The position numbers were made by a program, and so were the translations under genes. From Zoogloea sp041917255 (lineage in GTDB: Bacteria > Pseudomonadota > Gammaproteobacteria > Burkholderiales > Rhodocyclaceae): a stretch of DNA of 64,000 bases. How positions within the stretch are numbered: position 1 is the first letter of the stretch; each line of letters starts with the position of its first letter. The notes under the pieces are model-generated. The model saw only the letters and a program-made list of their open reading frames with translations, was not told where the DNA came from and ran no database searches. The stretch is taken from NCBI GenBank assembly GCA_041917255.1, contig JAYRYA010000019.1:1-64000 (forward strand), written 5' to 3'. Shown in pieces: positions 40,805 to 48,997 of this stretch.

Positions 40805-41268
40805 GCGCGCCCTACATCGAACATCGCGGTGTGGTGCGCCGCATCGAAGGTGGCAAGGCCATCGTCGCCATGGAGACCGGCGGCTGTTCGTCCTGCGGCC
40901 ACGTGAGCGCCTGCGGCGTGGGCAAGATGGCCGGCGAGCGCCCGTCCACCCTGCTCAGCGTGCCCCTCGAGGCCGGCGTGGCGGTGGGTGATGTGGTCGC
41001 GGTGGGGCTGCCTGCCGCGGGCCTTTCGGCCAGCGCCGTGCTCGGCTATCTCTTCCCGGCCATCGCCATGCTGCTGGGGGCGGCACTCGCGGCCGCCTTT
41101 GACGGGCGCGACGGCGTCACCGCATTGGGGGCGATGGGAGGCTTTCTCGCTGCCCTGATCCTCGCCCGCCTTGCGGTGGGCCTTGCTCCCCGCCTGATGC
41201 CTGCTCCCCGGCTCATGCCGATCCCGACTTCCTCACCCGTTTCCATCCAGGAGTTTCATCATGACTGA
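40801..41268 (+). CDS. rseC: RseC-family protein (SoxR-reducing/Rnf-associated)
   Basis: 155 residues. The N-terminal cysteine motif CSSCGHVSACGVGKM and two membrane helices (about 77-93 and 100-125) match RseC, which in E. coli works with the Rsx (Rnf) complex to reduce SoxR. The ATG overlaps the nifX stop. Its presence in the nifENX operon of a cell whose rnf operon is also NifA-controlled suggests it serves the nif-linked Rnf. Confidence 0.88.
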   Translation: MSAPYIEHRGVVRRIEGGKAIVAMETGGCSSCGHVSACGVGKMAGERPSTLLSVPLEAGVAVGDVVAVGLPAAGLSASAVLGYLFPAIAMLLGAALAAAFDGRDGVTALGAMGGFLAALILARLAVGLAPRLMPAPRLMPIPTSSPVSIQEFHHD

Positions 41269-41725
41269 CACCGTCGTCGAACGCGATCCCATCCTCGACA
41301 CCGATTTCATCAAGGAGATGGCCCGCCAGATGCGCGCCCTCGACACCTACGGCACCTACCAGGGCTGGACGGTGGAGAAGATCCTCGATCCCTACATCCT
41401 CACCAAGGAGCGCAAGGCGGAGATTCCGCTGATCGGCGACCCGGACGATGTGACGATCTCCCGCGTCAAGGCTTTCTACAACGCCATCGCCGTACTCATC
41501 GAGAAGGAGTGCAAGCAGCTGGCCGTGCCGCTGGTGCACCTGACCCACGAAGGCTTTGGCCGCGCGCTGATCACCGTGGGCAAGCTGGTGGCCGTCGATC
41601 GCACCCTGCGCGATGTGCATCGCTTTGGCTTCGCCAGCCTCTCCAAGATGAAGGACGAGGCCGACAAGATCCTCTCCGTCGCCCTCGAACGCATCGGCGA
41701 GTACCCGGCTGTCGCCGGGATGTGA
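41261..41725 (+). CDS. NifX-associated nitrogen fixation protein (DUF269)
   Basis: 154 residues. Conserved blocks FIKEMARQMRALDTYGTY.GW, LIGDPD......R..AFYNAIA..IEKE and VTLT-like HLTHEGFGRALITVGKLV are those of the DUF269 family, which follows nifX in nearly all Mo-diazotrophs. Function unknown. The start overlaps the rseC end by eight bases with GGAG upstream. Confidence 0.93.
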   Translation: MTDTVVERDPILDTDFIKEMARQMRALDTYGTYQGWTVEKILDPYILTKERKAEIPLIGDPDDVTISRVKAFYNAIAVLIEKECKQLAVPLVHLTHEGFGRALITVGKLVAVDRTLRDVHRFGFASLSKMKDEADKILSVALERIGEYPAVAGM

Positions 41726-41739
41726 GCAGGGAGGCTGTC

Positions 41740-41952
41740 ATGAGCACCGTCGATGAGATCGCGGCCCTCGACAAGGAAGTGAAGAAACTCAAGCGTATCG
41801 CTTCCGAATGGGCCTCCCAGCTCCACGACCTCGTGGAAGACCGCCTGCCGGCGGGCTACCACGAGATTCCGGGCATTTCCCAATCCACCTACGACGCCTG
41901 TCAGGCCTGGGCCGAGGCCAACGCCCGCCTGTCGGCGGCACAGAAAGGTTGA
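41740..41952 (+). CDS. CCE_0567-type small metal-binding protein (DUF683)
   Basis: 70 residues forming a two-helix hairpin: EIAALDKEVKKLKRIASEWASQLHDLVEDRLPAGYHEIPGISQSTYDACQAWAEAN. The family always follows DUF269 in nif clusters; the cyanobacterial member binds metal. GGGAGG precedes ATG 41740. Confidence 0.92.
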   Translation: MSTVDEIAALDKEVKKLKRIASEWASQLHDLVEDRLPAGYHEIPGISQSTYDACQAWAEANARLSAAQKG

Positions 41953-41958
41953 ACCATC

Positions 41959-42240
41959 ATGGCGCAGATCACTGGCCTGACCCGCGGGGGCGTGGAATGG
42001 ACGCCCGAATTCGTCACCAATCTGGATCAGGCCAAATGCATCGGCTGTGGCCGTTGCTACAAGGTCTGTCCGCGCAACGTGCTCGATCTGGTCGAGCGCG
42101 AGCTGGAGGATGACGACGACTCCGACGACGACAACATGATGGTGATGTCCATCGCCAACGGCGCCGACTGCATCGGCTGCGGCTCCTGCGGCCGGGTGTG
42201 CCCGAAGGACTGCTACACCTACTCGCCGGCGAGCGTGTGA
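41959..42240 (+). CDS. fdxB: nif-specific ferredoxin III (4Fe-4S)
   Basis: 93 residues with CIGCGRCYKVCPRNVL and CIGCGSCGRVCPKDC, separated by an acidic stretch (EDDDDSDDDN) characteristic of ferredoxin III. The N-terminal ITGLTRGGVEWTPEFV is also family-specific. Electron carrier for nitrogenase or FeMo-co assembly. Its stop overlaps the next start. Confidence 0.94.
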   Translation: MAQITGLTRGGVEWTPEFVTNLDQAKCIGCGRCYKVCPRNVLDLVERELEDDDDSDDDNMMVMSIANGADCIGCGSCGRVCPKDCYTYSPASV

Positions 42241-42596
42241 TGGCCGGGGCTGCCGCTGCGCTGTCCGATCCCGCCGTCGGGGCCGCCGTGTGTGCGGCCC
42301 TGCGGCAGCAGGTGGAGCGCCTGGGTCTATCCATCGGCGACGAGCCGGACTGGTCGCTGCTGACCTTCGAGGAGAAGACCGACCCCTTCTCGCAGGAGAT
42401 CAGCGTGGTGGGTACCTGGCGTGGCCAGGCCCGCTACGGCAACGTCACGCTGTTTCCGGATGGGCGCGTGTTTGCCGAATACCAGGTGCTGCTGCCCCAT
42501 CCCGACAAGCCCGAAAGCTATGTGGAATCCGTGCAGGTGTGGGGCAAGCCCGACCAGCTTCGCGGTGAGGCTGTGATCGCCGGCTTCATGACCTGA
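42240..42596 (+). CDS. unknown protein at the end of the nifENX operon (118 aa)
   Basis: 118 residues; ATG overlaps the fdxB TGA (TGATG). Contains WSLLTFEEKTDPFSQEISVVGTWRGQARYGNVTLFPDGRVFAEYQVLLPHP, predicted mostly beta. No cysteines in a metal motif. Not recognised. Co-expressed with nifEN and fdxB. Confidence 0.78.
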   Translation: MAGAAAALSDPAVGAAVCAALRQQVERLGLSIGDEPDWSLLTFEEKTDPFSQEISVVGTWRGQARYGNVTLFPDGRVFAEYQVLLPHPDKPESYVESVQVWGKPDQLRGEAVIAGFMT

Positions 42597-42598
42597 CG

Positions 42599-43015
42599 AT
42601 GGACGCGCAGCCGCGGCTGATCCTGCTGCACAAACACAAGACCAGCGGGCGGGTGCGGTTCCTGTGCCTGCCGCACGGCGTCGTTGCCTTCAAGTCCCTG
42701 CCGGCGCTGGCGGCGCTGCGGGACGAGGATTACTCGCCGGTCGTTCAGATCCACCCTGCGGCGGTGGTGCGCGAAGCCGAGACGCGCCTCGGACTGCCGG
42801 AGGATGCCATCGAGCCCGAAGGCGATTTCCAGGCCTGGGTGGATACGCCCGGCGGCGACGTGCCGGTGCTGCTGGGCATCTTCACCGGTATCGAACCCCC
42901 TTTTGCGGCGGTGGAGCGGGTCGGCGGGCGATTCATCGCCATCACCGAATCCCGCGCCCTCACCGACGTGGAGCGTCAACTCCTGCGCCGGGCCTACGAG
43001 CACGTGCTGGGCTGA
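42599..43015 (+). CDS. unknown protein at the end of the nifENX operon (138 aa)
   Basis: 138 residues starting two bases after the previous stop. Alpha/beta sequence with LILLHKHKTSGRVRFLCLP and VPVLLGIFTGIEPPFAAVE. No motif recognised. Last gene of the operon, convergent with gst. Confidence 0.78.
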   Translation: MDAQPRLILLHKHKTSGRVRFLCLPHGVVAFKSLPALAALRDEDYSPVVQIHPAAVVREAETRLGLPEDAIEPEGDFQAWVDTPGGDVPVLLGIFTGIEPPFAAVERVGGRFIAITESRALTDVERQLLRRAYEHVLG

Positions 43016-43025
43016 TCCGCTGCGT

Positions 43026-43619
43026 TCAAACGCCAGGCATCGGCACGAAGCCGGGCAGCGCCTTGACCCGCTCGATCCACGCCTGAATGTGGGGGAAGTC
43101 GTTCAGCGTCACGCCGCCCTCCGGCGCCAGCGCCACATAAGGGAGCACCGCGCAGTCGGCGATGGTCGGCCGGTCCAGCGCCAGCCAGTCGTGATCGGCC
43201 AGCCGGGCGTCGATCAGCGGCAGGATGCGCGCCGCCCGGCGCAGGGTGTCGGTCTTGTCGATGGCGTAGCCGAACTTGTCCACCAGCCGCGCGGCGCCGG
43301 GGCCGTTCTGCACTTCGTTGGCGGCGGTGGAGAGCCACTGCACCACCTCGGCCATCGCCGCCGGATCGCTGGGTAGCCACGCTTCGCCGGCATAGCGCCG
43401 GGCGAGATAGACGAGGATCGCCTGGGAATCCCGCAGCACCACCTTGCCATCGACGAGGATGGGAATCTCGCCCCACGGGTTGAGCGTGATGAGGGGCGGG
43501 CGCTTGTGCTCGCCGGCCAGGAAATCCACCGGCACGATGTCCACGGGGATGCCGGCCAGGGCGGCAAATAGCCGCACCTTGTAGCAGTTGCCGGAGAGGG
43601 TGAGGTCGTACAGTTTCAT
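43026..43619 (-). CDS. glutathione S-transferase
   Basis: 197 residues. N-terminal thioredoxin fold MKLYDLTLSGNCYKVRLFAALAGIP, with NPWGEIPILVDG and the glutathione-binding DSQAILVYLARRY; C-terminal all-helical domain with the N-capping RPTIADCAVLPY. AAGGAGA precedes ATG 43619. Likely detoxification; no nif link apart from location. May be co-transcribed with the PNPOx gene upstream. Confidence 0.9.
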   Translation of the reverse strand: MKLYDLTLSGNCYKVRLFAALAGIPVDIVPVDFLAGEHKRPPLITLNPWGEIPILVDGKVVLRDSQAILVYLARRYAGEAWLPSDPAAMAEVVQWLSTAANEVQNGPGAARLVDKFGYAIDKTDTLRRAARILPLIDARLADHDWLALDRPTIADCAVLPYVALAPEGGVTLNDFPHIQAWIERVKALPGFVPMPGV

Positions 43620-43644
43620 GGGTGTCTCCTTCTTGGTCGGGGTG

Positions 43645-44202
43645 TCAGGGGTGGGGCGGGATGTCCCGCGCGGCCAGCTCGGCGGCGGAAAAGCGCGGGG
43701 TGATGTGCTGGGAGCAGTTCCAGTCGAAGGCTGCCACGTGCAGCACCATCACCCGTTCGGTGGGCGGCGCGCCGGGCAGGGTGACGGCGGCGACGAGATC
43801 CGGATCGGCGTCGTCAGCGGGCAGCACCTGCACCTCGGCCAGCAGCTTGAGCCGCCGCCGGTTGGGGTAGTCCATCAGGATCAGCGCCGCCCTGGGCTGG
43901 CCGCTCAGGTTGCCGACGCTCACGAACTGGCGGTTGCCGCCATAGTCGGCAAAGGCCAGCGTGCGCGCGTCGATCACCCGCAGAAAGCCCGCCGGGCCGC
44001 CCCGGTGCTGCACATGGGGCCAGCCGGTCTCGCTCACGGTGGCCAGGTAGGCGCTGTCGCGGCCAGCGATGAAGCTGCGCTCGCGCTCGCCCAGCGCCGC
44101 TTCGGGGTTGCCGCCGGGCGTCGGTAGCGGGGCGCCCAGATAGTGCTGCTGGGTGGCGCGAACGCCGGGCGTGCAGGTGATGTCGGCAAAGTGGCGGGAC
44201 AT
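43645..44202 (-). CDS. pyridoxamine 5'-phosphate oxidase-like FMN protein
   Basis: 185 residues, split-barrel FMN-binding fold: FIAGRDSAYLATVSETGWPHVQHRGGPAGFLRVID..TLAFADYGGNRQFVSVGNL and AALILMDYPNRRRLK. Substrate unknown; flavin reductase or detoxification enzyme is likely. Divergent from the LysR gene at 44307, which probably regulates it and gst. Confidence 0.88.
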   Translation of the reverse strand: MSRHFADITCTPGVRATQQHYLGAPLPTPGGNPEAALGERERSFIAGRDSAYLATVSETGWPHVQHRGGPAGFLRVIDARTLAFADYGGNRQFVSVGNLSGQPRAALILMDYPNRRRLKLLAEVQVLPADDADPDLVAAVTLPGAPPTERVMVLHVAAFDWNCSQHITPRFSAAELAARDIPPHP

Positions 44203-44306
44203 GACAGGTTCTCCAGACCGTTTTGGCTATCGTGATCCTTTCGGCTGAAGCAATAAATGGGGGTGAGAGAATTTCATTGATGCAGCAACCGGTTTAATCT
44301 TGCCCC

Positions 44307-45203
44307 ATGGACAAGTTCAAGGCGATGAACACCTTTGTCGGCATCGTCGAGGCCGGCAGCCTGACGGCCGCCGCGGAGCGGCTCGGGATGTCGCTGGCGG
44401 CGGTGGTGCGCAGCCTCGCGGCGCTGGAGGAGTCCCTCGGCCTGCGCCTGCTCAACCGCAGCACCCGGCGCATCGCGCTGACCGACGAGGGCCGCGACTA
44501 CCTGGAGCGCAGCCGCCGCCTGCTGGCCGATCTGGCTGACCTGGAGAACGCCGTCACTGCCCGGCGGGTGCGGCCTTCGGGGCGGCTGGTGATTACCGCG
44601 CCGGTGATGTTCGGGCGGCTGCACGTGGCGCCGGTGGTCACCGACTTTCTCGCCGAGCATCCCGAGATGCGCGTCGAGCTGACCCTGGCGGACCGGATGC
44701 TCGATCTGCTCGACGAGAGCATCGATCTGGCGCTGCGCATCGGCGCGTTGCCGGATTCCGGGCTGGTGGCGGTGCCTGTCGGCAGCACCCGCCGGGTGCT
44801 GTGCGCGAGCCCCGATTACCTGGCCCGTCTTGGCCGGCCGGCACATCCGGCCGACCTGCGCGGCCACACGGTGATCCGTTTCACCGGGCTGGACGATGGG
44901 CATGACTGGCACTTCGAGCGGGCCGGCGAGCACCTGCGGGTGCCGGTGCGCAGCAACTTCGCCACCAATCAGGTGGATGTGGCGCTGGATGCCTGCTGCA
45001 AAGGCGTGGGTTGCGGGCGTTTCCTCGCCTATCAGCTGCGCGCGCTGGAAGCGGCTGGCGAACTGGAGCGCCTGCTCGACGACTGGGCGCCGCCGACGGT
45101 GCCGGTGAGTCTGCTGTATCCCCACGGGCGGCTGCTGCCGTCGCGGGTGCGGGCCTTCATCGATTGGGCGGTGCCGCGCCTGCGCGAACGTCTCGCCAGC
45201 TGA
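44307..45203 (+). CDS. LysR-family transcriptional regulator
   Basis: 298 residues. N-terminal winged helix-turn-helix (about 4-60; FVGIVEAGSLTAAAERLGMSLAAVVRSLAALEESLGLRLLNRSTR) and a C-terminal effector domain ending with the typical VRAFIDWAVPRLRERL. Divergently placed next to the PNPOx/gst pair, the usual arrangement for a LysR regulator and its target. The 104-bp gap should hold its operator. Confidence 0.92.
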   Translation: MDKFKAMNTFVGIVEAGSLTAAAERLGMSLAAVVRSLAALEESLGLRLLNRSTRRIALTDEGRDYLERSRRLLADLADLENAVTARRVRPSGRLVITAPVMFGRLHVAPVVTDFLAEHPEMRVELTLADRMLDLLDESIDLALRIGALPDSGLVAVPVGSTRRVLCASPDYLARLGRPAHPADLRGHTVIRFTGLDDGHDWHFERAGEHLRVPVRSNFATNQVDVALDACCKGVGCGRFLAYQLRALEAAGELERLLDDWAPPTVPVSLLYPHGRLLPSRVRAFIDWAVPRLRERLAS

Positions 45204-45237
45204 TCGAAAACCCCGGGCTGCGGCGCGAATCCCCCAT

Positions 45238-45253
45238 TGTCGTAAACGCGACA
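45238..45253. promoter_or_regulatory. NifA upstream activator sequence of iscA-nifU-nifS
   Basis: TGTCGTAAACGCGACA (TGT-N10-ACA), 69 bases above the -24 element at 45322. Confidence 0.9.
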
Positions 45254-45321
45254 CGCTTACGACAGTCTTTCGAAAGCGAACTTTCATATCAAAAACAACG
45301 GCTTGCCAGTTTGGTGGGGTG

Positions 45322-45337
45322 TGGCACGTCCCTTGCA
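45322..45337 (+). promoter_or_regulatory. sigma-54 promoter of iscA-nifU-nifS
   Basis: TGGCACGTCCCTTGCA is a perfect TGGCACR-N4-TTGCA. The predicted start near 45348 leaves about 26 bases before ATG 45374. Confidence 0.94.
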
Positions 45338-45373
45338 GAGAGGAGGTATAGCCCCCCAAATCGGAGAACCGAA

Positions 45374-45697
45374 ATGATCAATCTCACCCCCGCTGCCGTC
45401 AAAGCCGTCCAACGCTTCATCCGCGGCTCCGAAACCCCCGTTGCCGGCCTGCGCCTGGTGGTGTCGGGCGGTGGCTGCTCCGGCCTGCAGTACGGCATGA
45501 AGCTCGAAGCCGAGAAGGCCGAGGACGACTGGGAACTGGAAGTCGACGGCGTCAAGCTGCTGGTGGACCCGATGACCATGCCGATGATCGACAACGTCAC
45601 CGTGGACTTCGTGGATACCCTCACCCACACCGGTTTCAAGTTCGACAATCCCAACGCCAGCGCCAAGTGCGCCTGCGGTTCTTCGTTCTCGGTTTAA
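45374..45697 (+). CDS. iscA: nif-specific IscA (HesB-type) iron-sulfur carrier
   Basis: 107 residues, A-type carrier with three conserved cysteines in SGGGCSGLQYG and CACGS. It opens INLTPAAVKAVQRFI as in the Nif-IscA encoded with nifU and nifS in Azotobacter. Shuttles iron or Fe-S clusters for nitrogenase maturation. First gene of the iscA-nifU-nifS operon. Confidence 0.93.
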   Translation: MINLTPAAVKAVQRFIRGSETPVAGLRLVVSGGGCSGLQYGMKLEAEKAEDDWELEVDGVKLLVDPMTMPMIDNVTVDFVDTLTHTGFKFDNPNASAKCACGSSFSV

Positions 45698-45709
45698 GGA
45701 GCCGCCGCC

Positions 45710-46606
45710 ATGTGGGAATACTCAGACAAGGTCCGCGAGCACTTCTTCAACCCGCGCAACTCCGGTCCGCTGGAAGAAGCCAACGGCATCGGCGATGTGG
45801 GCTCCATCCAGTGCGGCGATGCGCTGCGCCTGATGCTCAAGGTCGAACCCGAGACCGAGGTCATCCAGGACGCGCACTTCCAGACCTTCGGCTGCGGCTC
45901 GGCGATCGCCTCGTCGTCGGCCCTCACCGAGATCATCAAGGGCATGACCCTCGACGAAGCCCTCAAGGTGAGCAATCAGGACATCGCCGACTACCTGGAT
46001 GGCCTGCCCCCCGAGAAGATGCACTGCTCGGTGATGGGCCGCGAAGCCCTGCAGGCTGCCATCGCCAACTACCGTGGCGAGGAGTGGAGCGACGACCACG
46101 AGGAAGGTGCGCTGATCTGCAAGTGCTTCGCCGTGGATGCGGTGATGATCGAAGACGTGGTAAAGGCCAACAACCTCAACACCGTCGAGGAAGTCACCTT
46201 CTATACCAAGGCCGGCGGCGGCTGCGCGGCCTGCCACGAGGGCATCGAGGAGATCCTCGCCAAGGTGATGGCCGAGCGCGCCGGTCCCGGCGAAGTGTCA
46301 CCCCCGCCCGCCTGCCCGGCCACGCCGGAAGCGCCCAAGCCGCCCGCATCCAAGCTCACCCTGGTGCAGAAGATCAAGAAGATCGAGGAAGTCCTCGAAT
46401 CCGTCCGTCCGATGCTCCAGCGCGACCACGGCGACGTGGAGCTGGCCGACGTGCAGGGCAAGAAGATCTACGTGCACCTCAAGGGCGCGTGCTCCGGCTG
46501 CATGATGGAAGCGGCCACCCTTGGCGGCATCCAGCAGAAGATGATCGAGGCGCTGGGCGAGCTGGTTCAAGTATTGCCGTCGTCCCACATGCCCGTCGAA
46601 GCGTAA
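45710..46606 (+). CDS. nifU: iron-sulfur scaffold protein NifU
   Basis: 298 residues with the full three-domain layout. The N-terminal IscU-like scaffold has Cys35, Cys62 and Cys106; the central permanent 2Fe-2S domain has Cys137, Cys139, Cys172 and Cys175; a Pro/Ala linker (about 195-213) leads to the C-terminal Nfu-type domain with CSGC (Cys261, Cys264). Assembles clusters for NifH and for NifB. AAGGAG precedes ATG 45710. Confidence 0.96.
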   Translation: MWEYSDKVREHFFNPRNSGPLEEANGIGDVGSIQCGDALRLMLKVEPETEVIQDAHFQTFGCGSAIASSSALTEIIKGMTLDEALKVSNQDIADYLDGLPPEKMHCSVMGREALQAAIANYRGEEWSDDHEEGALICKCFAVDAVMIEDVVKANNLNTVEEVTFYTKAGGGCAACHEGIEEILAKVMAERAGPGEVSPPPACPATPEAPKPPASKLTLVQKIKKIEEVLESVRPMLQRDHGDVELADVQGKKIYVHLKGACSGCMMEAATLGGIQQKMIEALGELVQVLPSSHMPVEA

Positions 46607-46627
46607 TCCCCCGATACGCCAGCACCC

Positions 46628-46652
46628 GCGATCCGGCCGGAGGCCGGATCGC
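46628..46652 (+). other. stem-loop between nifU and nifS
   Basis: A perfect 11-base-pair inverted repeat (46628-46638 with 46642-46652) with a three-base loop lies in the 82-base gap. It lacks a T-run, so it probably adjusts the nifU:nifS ratio or message stability rather than ending transcription. Confidence 0.65.
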
Positions 46653-46688
46653 CGCGACACCCCAACAGAACATAGAGAGGCCCGTGCC

Positions 46689-47897
46689 ATGAAACCCGTC
46701 TATCTCGACAACAACGCCACGACGCGGGTCGATCCTGCGGTGGTGGAGGCCATGCTCCCGTTCTTCACCGAGCATTTCGGCAACGCCTCGTCCATCCACG
46801 CCTTCGGCAGCGAAGTGGGCAAGGCCCTCAAGAAGGCGCGCGGCCAGGTGCAGGCGCTGCTGGGCGCCGAGCACGACTCGGAAATCATCTTCACCTCCTG
46901 CGGTACCGAGTCCGATTCCACCGCCATCCTCTCGGCCCTCAAGGCCCAGCCGGAGCGCAACACGGTGATCACCACCGTCGTCGAGCACCCGGCCATCCTG
47001 ACCCTGTGCGAATGGCTCGAGAAGGAGGGCTACATCGTCCACAAGCTCAAGGTGGATAAAAAAGGCCGCCTCGACATTGACGAATACAAATCGCTCCTCA
47101 ACGACCGTGTGGCCGCGGTGTCGGTGATGTGGGCCAATAACGAGACGGGCACCATCTTCCCGGTGGCCGAGATGGCCGAGCTGGCAGCGGCCAAGGGCAT
47201 CATGTTCCACACCGACGCCGTGCAGGCGGTGGGCAAGATCCCCATTGACCTGAAGAACACCAAGATCGACATGTTGTCGCTTTCCGGCCACAAGCTGCAC
47301 GCGCCCAAGGGTATCGGTGTGCTCTACCTGCGCCGCGGCTGCCGCTTTCGTCCGCTCCTGCGCGGTGGCCACCAGGAGCGCGGCCGTCGTGCCGGCACCG
47401 AGAACTCGGCGTCCATCGTCGGCCTCGGCATGGCCTGCGAGCTGGCGATGAAGCACATGGAAACCGAGAACACCACCGTGCGCGCCCTGCGCGACAAGCT
47501 GGAAAAAGGCATCCTCAGTCAGATCAGCCACTGCTTCCCCACCGGCGACGTGGCCAACCGGCTGCCCAATACCAGCAACATCGCTTTCGAATACATCGAG
47601 GGCGAGGCCATCCTGCTGCTGCTCAACAAGCTGGGCATCGCCGCCAGTTCGGGCTCGGCCTGCACTTCGGGTTCGCTGGAGCCTTCCCATGTGATGCGGG
47701 CGATGGGGATTCCCTACACCGCCGCTCATGGCACCATCCGCTTCTCCCTGTCGGTGTACAACACCGAAGAAGAGGTGGACCGCGTGATCGCCGCTGTGCC
47801 GCCGATCATCGAACAGCTACGCAAGCTCTCGCCCTACTGGGGCGAAAAAGGCCCCGCGGCCAACCCCGAAGCCAGCTTCGCCCCCACCTACGCGTAG
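46689..47897 (+). CDS. nifS: cysteine desulfurase NifS
   Basis: 402 residues. PLP-dependent enzyme that supplies sulfur to NifU. Lys202 (SGHKLHAPKG) binds PLP; the active-site Cys325 is in SSGSACTSGS, both at the Azotobacter positions. The class-I NifS opening YLDNNATTRVDP is present. AGAGAGG precedes the ATG. Last gene before a terminator. Confidence 0.97.
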   Translation: MKPVYLDNNATTRVDPAVVEAMLPFFTEHFGNASSIHAFGSEVGKALKKARGQVQALLGAEHDSEIIFTSCGTESDSTAILSALKAQPERNTVITTVVEHPAILTLCEWLEKEGYIVHKLKVDKKGRLDIDEYKSLLNDRVAAVSVMWANNETGTIFPVAEMAELAAAKGIMFHTDAVQAVGKIPIDLKNTKIDMLSLSGHKLHAPKGIGVLYLRRGCRFRPLLRGGHQERGRRAGTENSASIVGLGMACELAMKHMETENTTVRALRDKLEKGILSQISHCFPTGDVANRLPNTSNIAFEYIEGEAILLLLNKLGIAASSGSACTSGSLEPSHVMRAMGIPYTAAHGTIRFSLSVYNTEEEVDRVIAAVPPIIEQLRKLSPYWGEKGPAANPEASFAPTYA

Positions 47898-47940
47898 GCA
47901 TGCGCTGAACGTAACTCCTCGAGCAGCAATCAAGGCTTGG

Positions 47941-47970
47941 CCCCGGAAGCGATTCCGGGGCGCATTTTTT
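47941..47970 (+). terminator. terminator of iscA-nifU-nifS
   Basis: An eight-base-pair GC-rich stem (47941-47948 with 47953-47960) with a four-base loop, followed by CGCATTTTTT. A standard rho-independent terminator. Confidence 0.88.
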
Positions 47971-48047
47971 GCCGGCCGGCCGGGCGGGAGAGAATAGCTG
48001 CAAGTATGGGGCCAGGGCGCCCGATGTTCGGGCCCGGCGCCGCATGG

Positions 48048-48077
48048 AAAAAATACCGGCGGGGATCGCCCCGCCGG
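48048..48077 (-). terminator. terminator of the CsgG-like lipoprotein gene
   Basis: On the minus strand a nine-base-pair stem (48056-48064 with 48069-48077, loop of four) is followed by TATTTTTT. It ends the gene whose stop is at 48092. Confidence 0.85.
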
Positions 48078-48091
48078 CGTTTCTGTGGCGA

Positions 48092-48928
48092 TCAGTTCAC
48101 CTTCAGCTGACCGCCGCGGCCGAGGCCGCCCTTCACTTCCTGCGCCTTGTAGTTGCGCAGGGCGACGACCATCTTGTTGTAGGCATCCGTGAAGGCGGCG
48201 ACGGTGGCCTTGCCCTCGGGGGTCTGGGAGAAGCCGCCCAGGCCGCCGGCCGCGCCGGGGCCGAAGGCGCCCAGCGCGGCGCCGAAGTTGGTGGCGGTGG
48301 CGTTGCCTTCGGAGATCGCCAGTTGCACGCCGGAGCGGATGTCGAACAGGGTCATGGTGACTACCGAGACCTTGCTCTCGAGGCCCGCGGCAAGCAGCGC
48401 GCCGCCGGCCCCGAGAAGGCCACCCACGGCGCCGGCCATGCGCCCGGTGGAAGAGTTGTCGATGATGATCGACGGCTCCATGAAGTAGTCGGCGGCGACG
48501 CGCTGACCCTTCTGCTGCTTGGAGCCGGCGCGGAACTCGCCGGAGTTGCGCTGTTTGTCGGTAATCGCCGACAGCTTGCTCTCGGTGCGCGCGTTGCCGA
48601 CCGAGGTGATCACGAAACAGTTGGACTGCTGCACCGCCAGGCGGATCAGCGGCTCGATGGTGGTGACCTTGGTGGCTGCGCCGAAGCTGGCGAACCATTC
48701 CTTGCCGCGTCCGTCGTCCACAGCCAGGGTGCCCAGCGGGGCGGGGCAGCGCTCGAGGCTGGCGTTGGCGCCGGCGCTGGTGCCGCCGCCGGCCGCGCCG
48801 CTCACCGCGGTGGCATCGGACGAGCCGGTGCTGATGGAGCCTCCGGCCAGCGGGTTGTTGGCGCAGCCGCCGAGGGCCACGGAGGCGGCGATGACGCCAG
48901 CGAGGGAAGTGAGTTTGGTGTTCAGCAT
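48092..48928 (-). CDS. CsgG/HfaB-like lipoprotein
   Basis: 278 residues from ATG 48928. The signal peptide ends with lipobox LGGC (LTSLAGVIAASVALGGCANN). The mature part has ADYFMEPSIIIDN, a glycine-rich hydrophobic stretch (AGAVGGLLGAGGALLAAGLESKVS) and VTMTLFDIRSGVQLAISEG, as in CsgG-related outer-membrane proteins. Function here unknown; no curli genes are nearby. It interrupts the nif region between nifS and nifM. Confidence 0.8.
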   Translation of the reverse strand: MLNTKLTSLAGVIAASVALGGCANNPLAGGSISTGSSDATAVSGAAGGGTSAGANASLERCPAPLGTLAVDDGRGKEWFASFGAATKVTTIEPLIRLAVQQSNCFVITSVGNARTESKLSAITDKQRNSGEFRAGSKQQKGQRVAADYFMEPSIIIDNSSTGRMAGAVGGLLGAGGALLAAGLESKVSVVTMTLFDIRSGVQLAISEGNATATNFGAALGAFGPGAAGGLGGFSQTPEGKATVAAFTDAYNKMVVALRNYKAQEVKGGLGRGGQLKVN

Positions 48929-48997
48929 CGGGCTCGTCCTATGGAAGAAGATCAATCGGTGTTCCGGTGCGGCCCCTGGGGCACGCTGCCAGGGGGG

